Below, piece by piece: positions 58,257-64,000 of a stretch of DNA of 64,000 bases. The stretch covers positions 1-64,000 of the forward strand of contig JAJOHG010000037.1 of NCBI GenBank assembly GCA_021029095.1, given 5' to 3'. A program made the position numbers and the translations under genes. The notes under the pieces are model-generated. The model was given only the letters and a program-made list of their open reading frames with translations. It made no database searches and was not told the DNA's origin. Source of the stretch: Phellopilus nigrolimitatus (taxonomy: Eukaryota > Basidiomycota > Agaricomycetes > Hymenochaetales > Hymenochaetaceae). How positions within the stretch are numbered: the stretch's first letter is position 1; each line of letters starts with the position of its first letter.

Positions 58257-59244
58257 TGTGTTCAGGGTGTTCAGGGATGATGTCTGCGGGGAAAGCTCTG
58301 GCCTCACAGCGCGGTACTTATACTCCAAGGACGATAGACCTAGCAGCCAGTGACGTTCTGGTACCACGAAATCGTGTACGCTCGATAACCCTATAAAACT
58401 TAGAAGAACACGCGTGCATGGCTCCCGGATGCACCAGGTCTCGACGAGGTCACAGGGACGTCCGGGGTAGCTTCTTGTTGGAGCGCAGATTATTAGCGAC
58501 ACACTATGTTATTACATAAGGCAACGCTTACCCCGCGTCACTTACATAAGTAAATAGGTTCTCCTGGACGGAAGTCCGAGACGCCAAATCGACGAGTCCC
58601 GTCGAACCTGTAGAATAGACCCTATTTGTCTGCCAAGGCCTACGTACACCTACCTAGCTAGTGCATCGTGTCTTTGAGAAGGAGTTATCCGTGGAGTGTA
58701 ACTGCCTTGTCCCTTGTGATTTTGCGGTCGGTGGCGCCGGAGGCAAAATAATCGGAAGCGTTCACAAGCATGAGCTCCATGTCACCCCTTCCTTTACGCA
58801 CTCCTCCCATGCGCGTCTTCGTTTTTGTCAGTGCTTCTTGGCGTCCAGGCTCCGGCTAGTCCGGCTAAGATAGTGCCAGCGGAACGACAACGACGACGCG
58901 TAGACCGAATTGCCTCTTCATTCTCGCCCACAGTTCCGACTTTGAACATGACGAAGATGGCTGTAAGCGACGACGAACAAACGTGCATGCTCGCTGAGGA
59001 TGGTGCAGGTGAACAAGACAAACGTCGACGAAGATCGCAATAATGTTTATTTCGCAAGAGAACGACAGCCGGATAAATTTGATGCTGTCAGTAAAGAGAA
59101 CAAAAGAGATCTCACGTGTAGTGTTACGTAACCGTCGTGGCGCGCTTTTCCCGCCTTCTGCCCGGACGCGGTGCACGTCGGCGAGCGCGCGGGGCTCGCT
59201 AACGAGTGTGATGTCCATGGGACACATGTAACGGCGCGCCCGCC
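58257..59244. other. no supported gene
   Basis: Between divergent SDR (minus) and the GNAT relic (plus). No frame with a domain. Confidence 0.5.
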
Positions 59245-60094
59245 ATGTCCTCCCCTCCGCCCCGGGCACACATCGCCATCTCCCCGACGACGCCCGCGCA
59301 CCTCCCCGCGCTCGCCGCGTGCGAGCTGCTCGCCGCCTTCCCGCCGCCATGTCCCTTCATGCACCGCGCCGCGCCCTTCCGCGCGCCGCTCGTGCGCGCG
59401 GGCGTGCCGCCTGAACTCTGGCCCGACTTTGCGGGCACCGTGCGCCGGCACGCACAGGAGCTGCGCGCAGGCGCGCTCATGTACACCGCCGTGCTGACGG
59501 ATGCGGAGGGGGGAGGCGCGCGTCGTGGGCATGGCGCTGATGCGCGCCCCGCGTGCGGAGGTGGAGCGCGCACTCCGCGGCGCGGGTGGACGGAGCGCGT
59601 GCTGGACGACTACGTGTACCCTGCCGTCGGCAGCGTACGCGCGCGCGTGGGACAGGAGGCGGATGGGAAAGACTACGCGTTCCTCGCTGCGTTCCGCGGC
59701 GCGCAGGCTCAGACGTTCGCGGCGCTCATGCGCGCGGACTGACTTCTACTTGTGCGCGCCCTCCTTTGCTTCCTCTCTCCGTTTGTGTTTCCGCTGACTC
59801 GGCGCGGCGCAGACAGGGCCTCTTCGTGCGCCCATCCTCCCAGCACTGTGCGGGCATCGCGGACGCCGCACGCGCGCCGCTCGTGCTCGATGCGGTGCCC
59901 GCGCGGGTGTGCCGCTTTACGCCGCGCACGGGTTCGCGCACTGCGGTGCGACGCGCGTCGTGTACCGCGGCGAGCTCGTCGCGGAGCTGCCGTTCATGCG
60001 TCGAGAGGCTGCCGCGGGGCCGCAGCCGGATGTGGTGGAGGAGGATGGGATGGGTCGGTATCAGGATGCTGGGGAGAACGCGGGGGCGAGTTGA
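59245..60094 (+). pseudogene. GNAT-family acetyltransferase 3, decayed mirror copy of GNAT 1
   Basis: Starts like GNAT 1: HIAISPTTPAHLPALAACEL, FRAPLVRAGVPPELWPDF, LRAGALMYTAVLTDAEG. At a run of six G's near 59510 the frame shifts (EARVVGMALMRAPRAEVERA lies in another frame) and shifts back near 59585 before WTERVLDDYVYPAVGSVRAR. Then a TGA precedes the expected splice, and after the intron LFVRPSSQ is joined straight to HCAGIADAARAPLVLDAVP: about ten residues holding the acetyl-CoA loop (QRGAGSALLA in GNAT 1) are missing. One more shift separates this from PLYAAHGFAHCGATRVVYRG and the end at 60094. With the cofactor loop gone it cannot be a normal acetyltransferase. Confidence 0.8.
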
Positions 60095-61502
60095 GGAAGG
60101 TACGTACTATCTGTTGTAACTCTGTTATCTAACCACTTGGGAATTCTATCTATTTACACGGTTCTGAATCGCTTGTCATCGGTGCCCGAAGAGGCGGGAT
60201 AAGAGCGCGTGCTACTTGCGTGAATAGCGCACAACCCGGGCTGCAGATTGTCTCCTCCCAGAAGGGAGTTTCAGAAGGTATGGTTTCGATACTTTGCAGT
60301 ATTGTTTACAAATACTGACTACCTTTCAGATTATTGAATTCCACAATACCTTCGGTCGGGCCTTCTGCTCTTTAGATTTAAAGCCTGTTGGAAGGAGCCA
60401 TCTAATCATCTGACGTCGGTTGTATTATATTGTGGTGGGGGCGGGGAAGGGGATGCCTTTCATCTGCGCGTGAGCAACGCTGGTCTCTGCTGTTCTGGCC
60501 TTCAAAATCAGTCTGATCTTACTTCGATATTGTCTGTCTGACACAGGCAGGTCGCCATGCCACTTCTTTGCAATGCCCAAACGCCTTTTCACGTCACCCA
60601 ATCTCCGTCACTCGTCTTTGCACTGTCATCTCTCCGCCTCGTTCCACCTGAAATACCTGAGACGAATCGGTCTTTAAAGCGTTGTGATCCCCGCGCGGTA
60701 TAACGTCGGCATGCAGCAAACCGGGAATCGAACAATGATACGTGCAGTACGCATATGCAAATCACCGTCGCGCCCCGCGTGTCTCATTTCTTCATCGGGG
60801 TATCCGGAACAGCCACACAACAAAGAGTTACAGATGCTATATGCTATACACTATAAATCGAGCCGCGTATCGAGACTGCACGGCAGCTGCGATTGCGAAA
60901 CTCATTGGCTGGTCCGAAGCTGAAACTCTAAGTGGCGTCACGCACCGACGAAGCTCGGTTGACACATTGACCTCAAACTGGTAGGCGTAATGCGGAGAGC
61001 GAGCGCAGTCACCGCAACGGTCCTGTTCCAACATATGCTGAATCACGACCGAACATTGAGCATCATGCTTTCCATATATGGACTCATATACCCTCAGGTC
61101 AGTGTTTCACCTGCACACTGACTTCCTTGTCTAGGATAGCATTCTGGCAATCTCGTAAATCCATGGATAGACCATCTCATCAAGGATAGAAAACGATCTA
61201 AAAACGTGTGGGCGACTTCTCGTTCTTTGCTGCGTATGGAGGACTATGCTGTCGACGTTTCTGCTTCAAGAATCAAGATTGCCCACTTTCGTCTTCTCCG
61301 AGTGAGACAGGAATTGGTAGCGGTGAAATGACTGTTTCACCTTGGGGAGGGTGCAAACCGCACGACGTCAAGCGTAGTCAGCAAAGAAATGGACGGTTAT
61401 AAAAAGTGGAATCTCGTACAGTTTGTCCTCAGAACAATTCGAACAACTCGCTTTTACTTCTAGCTCACTCAACTTTCGAAGCTTCAATAACACAACTACA
61501 AC
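60095..61502. other. non-coding part of right arm
   Basis: From about 60260 it mirrors 45430-46565. Reading frames in it are not shared with the left arm. The last about 100 bases form the DUF7770-like promoter and leader. Confidence 0.6.
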
Positions 61503-62280
61503 ATGGTAAGAATTATTTTTTTCTCGCCTCGAGTGCATCTCTCGTTGACTGACATACCTGTTAGGCCCCGTCACCAACCCCAGCTCCATCGTCCAGACAC
61601 TCGACACCAAAGGCATCTTCCCGGCCAGCAACCCCGGCTAGACGTATAGTGCTCCCGGACCATCTAAGCCAAGCAGAAGTGAACGAGCTATTGGCGAAGA
61701 AGGTCGATTTCATTGCCGTGACTGGTGTTGAGACCAAGATAGAACATCCTGAGAAAAAACACTTGAGGAAGAAACAAAAATTGCTGCATTGGCGCGTACA
61801 TGCAAGCTGGTTCCTTGATGACAAGACAAATAAAGCCTACGATAAGCGTAAGTCAGCATCTGTAGTCTTTGATACCTACAAGGAAGACGTCAATCCAACG
61901 AATGTCTGGATCGAGTAAGTCCAGTCACGCATTATGGGGTACATGCGAGTAACCAGATACCCCACAGCTTGGATTACAAAAGCAATTTTACGTTTTCTAA
62001 GAACACCCCCTCAAATGCATGGTGGGCAGGAATGACGAAGACGCCTATCACTGTAAAAGATATCTGGAACTTAGTCCAGCACAAAAACCGTCACTATTAT
62101 CATTATGACGAAAACAAGAGTGGATGTCTGTACTGGAGCAAGACCCTTCTGGGAGACATGGAAGGACAAAAGTGGGTCGAAGAAGGCGCTGTGAGGGGGC
62201 TTGAACAGGTCATAGACGGTCTCAGACAGCAAGATAAGTATTGGGTCCCTGACGACAAGGGCACTTTCTTCAAGCAGTAG
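61503..62280 (+). CDS. DUF7770-like small protein, right copy
   Basis: Exon 1 is ATG 61503-61505 alone, then a 59-nt intron starting GTAAGAATT; exon 2 61565-61914 and exon 3 61968-62280 give 666 nt, 221 residues. Same plan as the left copy: SSRHSTPKASSRPATPARR, VNELLAKKVDFIAVTGVETK, LLHWRVHASWFLDDKTNKAY, ITVKDIWNLVQHKNRHYYHY, SGCLYWSKTLLGDMEGQKWV, YWVPDDKGTFFKQ. The leader is shorter by about 12 residues. Unlike its neighbours in this arm it has no break, so it may still be under selection. Function unknown; no signal peptide. Confidence 0.72.
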
Positions 62281-62526
62281 ACACCAAGTAGCTCTCTTAG
62301 TCCATTGTCTACATGTCGCAATCGTGTTTACATAGAAATCGCACCTTTCTCGAATGGTGCTTATATTATTTATTTATTTATTTCACGGGCAGTGCGATCG
62401 AATGCGGTGTCGGCCATCACCGACACGGCGATGCGATGAATCCGCAACTCACTGTATATAAAGGCTGCAATCCGAATCATCCATGACCGCCTCGCCTTCT
62501 CCATCGCTGGCAATCACCACCAAGCC

Positions 62527-63581
62527 ATGAACCTCTTTGAAAATTGGAAGACCGGAGTTACCAACTCGAAATATTTCGAAAATTTGCTTCAAGCCTTCGA
62601 AATCACTGTTTACACTATTCTGATATGGATTATGGACGCAGTGGACGCCGTTCCCAAACTCAACAGGTCCTTCAAGGTTCCAGCACACATTGAAGACAAG
62701 GTATTTGTGGCTTCACTTGAATCATTTAGGCCGCGTTATTCACCTAGAGTCAATAGCCTTCCATCTCGGACCAGTGGGACGATGCCGAGATTATGCAGCG
62801 CTACGCGGATATGGACACCTTCGAGGACTACGCCTGGGTCACACGCATCTGCGCGGACACTGTCGTCAAATTCGGTCAGGACCTCCGCGTCCCCTCCGCT
62901 GAAGCGCTCGCGATGGAATTTGTCCGAGAAAATACTGACATCCCAGTCCCACGCCTGAGGCGCACGATCCTGCACGAGGGGCACGTGCATATGGTCATTG
63001 ACTACGTCGAGGGCAAGCTGCTGTCGGAGGTCCTGGCCGACGCTTTCTTCGTGGGCAGCGGTTCCGCGTAGGCGTGGACGCTGCGGCGATATATTCGCCA
63101 GCTCCGTCGTATCCGCAGTCCACTCTCCGCCACACCTGGCCCGCTCGGACCTTCACCGAGGCCCTGCGAAGGAAATATGTTCGGAACGCGCTCACGCGGC
63201 CCGTTCGCGGACTATGCGGCAATGAGCAAATACTACAACGACAAACTGGACCTGGCTAAAGTGACTCCTTACCCCCTTGCGCGGCCGGAGAGGTTGTGCG
63301 CGGAGCCCGATACCGAGCCTTTCGACGATTCCGAGCCGCTCGTTTTCTCGCACCTTGACTTGAGCATGCGAAACGTTATCGTTGGCACTGACGGACGGCT
63401 CTGGATGATCGACTGGGCGTGGGCGGGATTTTATCCTCGCTGGTTCGAGTACGTGGCGACGGTGAGCGCGGCTGATAATGACGAAGCGCCGAGCTCATGG
63501 GAGCGTGTTATCCCGCTTATCACAAATCCCTACTTTAGACAGCGACGCTGGTTGGAGAAGCTCGCAGTTGTCATATATTGA
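62527..63581 (+). pseudogene. APH-like phosphotransferase, right copy, broken
   Basis: Exon 1 (MNLFENWKTG...) and the splice site after HIEDK are as in the left copy. Exon 2 reads well to GKLLSEV; there, within 40 bases (63031-63070), three separate one-base insertions relative to the left copy give LADAFFVGSGSA and a TAG at 63069-63071. After the third insertion the original frame is restored and AWTLRRYIRQLRR through the Brenner motif HLDLSMRN and DWAWAGFYPRWFEY to TGA 63579-63581 is intact. The product would end before the catalytic part. The left copy (43214-44265) has the family-like sequence VWPTFSSWERFRV at this place. Confidence 0.82.
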
Positions 63582-63629
63582 TAGTCAATTGATGTGAATC
63601 TGCTTGTTAATACATACACATTTAGTATT

Positions 63630-64000
63630 GACCGCCTAGTACATCCTGACGACGCCGTCATCGTCTGCAATCCACACCCCGCCTCTCTCGTCGACCTGCA
63701 CGGCTCTCACGGCCTCGCAGTCTCCGCCTCCCGCGAGTTCCGCAGTCACTTCTGGCCCGTTCGGACGCACGCCGGCGATGAACGGCAGCCCGTCCGAGGT
63801 GGCGATTGCGAGGCCCGCCTCCGCGCCAGTCGCCGTCCTCTGAGTTTGGGCTGCCTAGTGACAAAAGCTAAGTCCTCGATGCTGGACGTATTTCGCTGGA
63901 AGGTGCAGAGAGTGGACGAGAGTGAGCGCGTGTCGTAAATAGATATGACGCCTGAGGTAGACCCTGTTGCGAGCAGAGACGCGCGGGGAGAGCAGGCGAT
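63630..64000 (-). pseudogene. partial PAAF1/Rpn14-like copy at window edge
   Basis: Minus-strand sequence matches the last third of the gene at 41655-43159. Compared with it there is an extra base in GTCACTAGGCAGC (about 63857) and another in CGACTGGCGCGG (about 63828), so at least a short part is out of frame before the GVRPNGPEV region. The rest of the gene lies outside the window, so its overall state is unknown. Confidence 0.7.

Larger units (their letters stand above)
60260..64000. repeat. right arm of large inverted duplication (outer part)
   Basis: Inverted counterpart of 42797-46565, running to the window edge and probably beyond. Order from left: non-coding segment, DUF7770-like gene, APH-like gene, PAAF1 end, all opposite in strand to the left arm. 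GNAT 3 just before it pairs with GNAT 1, so the duplicated block as a whole spans at least 59.2-64.0 kb here. Genes in this arm carry more breaks than in the left arm. Confidence 0.85.

Overview
The window is nuclear DNA of a filamentous basidiomycete, most likely an Agaricomycete. The pointers are genes split by many GT..AG introns of about 45-70 nt, long pyrimidine-rich promoters, a class I hydrophobin, a TKL-type kinase with a catalytic-loop and C-lobe layout common in mushrooms, a Zn2Cys6 regulator, a SKN1/KRE6-type glucan synthesis protein and a UDP-glycosyltransferase. Genus cannot be told from the sequence alone.

Layout. 1-7.6 kb: a truncated relic of a small stress-type protein family, a broken separase-like N-terminus and a frameshifted TKL kinase. 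9.6-14.4 kb: an intact KRE6/SKN1 gene and an intact aldo-keto reductase. 14.6-19.0 kb: a short F-box gene, a sulfite-oxidase relic and a tandem pair of the small protein family (one copy broken). 20-31 kb: an uncharacterised beta-propeller-like gene, a 2OG-Fe(II) dioxygenase copy with one missing base (copy A), a Zn2Cys6 factor and an MFS transporter with one in-frame TGA. 31.4-35.4 kb: an FAD aromatic hydroxylase on the minus strand; one of its introns is invaded by a 1.75-kb terminal-inverted-repeat element carrying a captured piece of a proteasome Rpt2-type ATPase gene. 37.1-43.2 kb: UDP-glycosyltransferase, the intact dioxygenase copy B (inverted relative to copy A) and a PAAF1/Rpn14-type WD40 protein. 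42.8-64.0 kb: a large inverted duplication. The left arm holds PAAF1 end, APH-type kinase, a small DUF7770-like gene and a GNAT acetyltransferase; the right arm holds the same genes in mirror order with several decayed copies. The centre holds a second GNAT, a secreted GH16 glucanase, a hAT-like element with a mariner-like MITE nested in it, a hydrophobin and an SDR.

How the genes relate. KRE6/SKN1, GH16 and hydrophobin act at the cell wall or surface; the FAD hydroxylase, MFS, UGT, AKR, SDR, APH-like and GNAT genes are families typical of secondary or detoxifying metabolism, but nothing in the sequence proves a common pathway. The dominant theme is turnover: gene duplication in inverted or tandem form followed by decay of one copy, plus non-autonomous DNA transposons. 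Many breaks are one-base indels, so assembly error must be excluded before each is called a pseudogene. No rRNA, intact tRNA or CRISPR array was seen.
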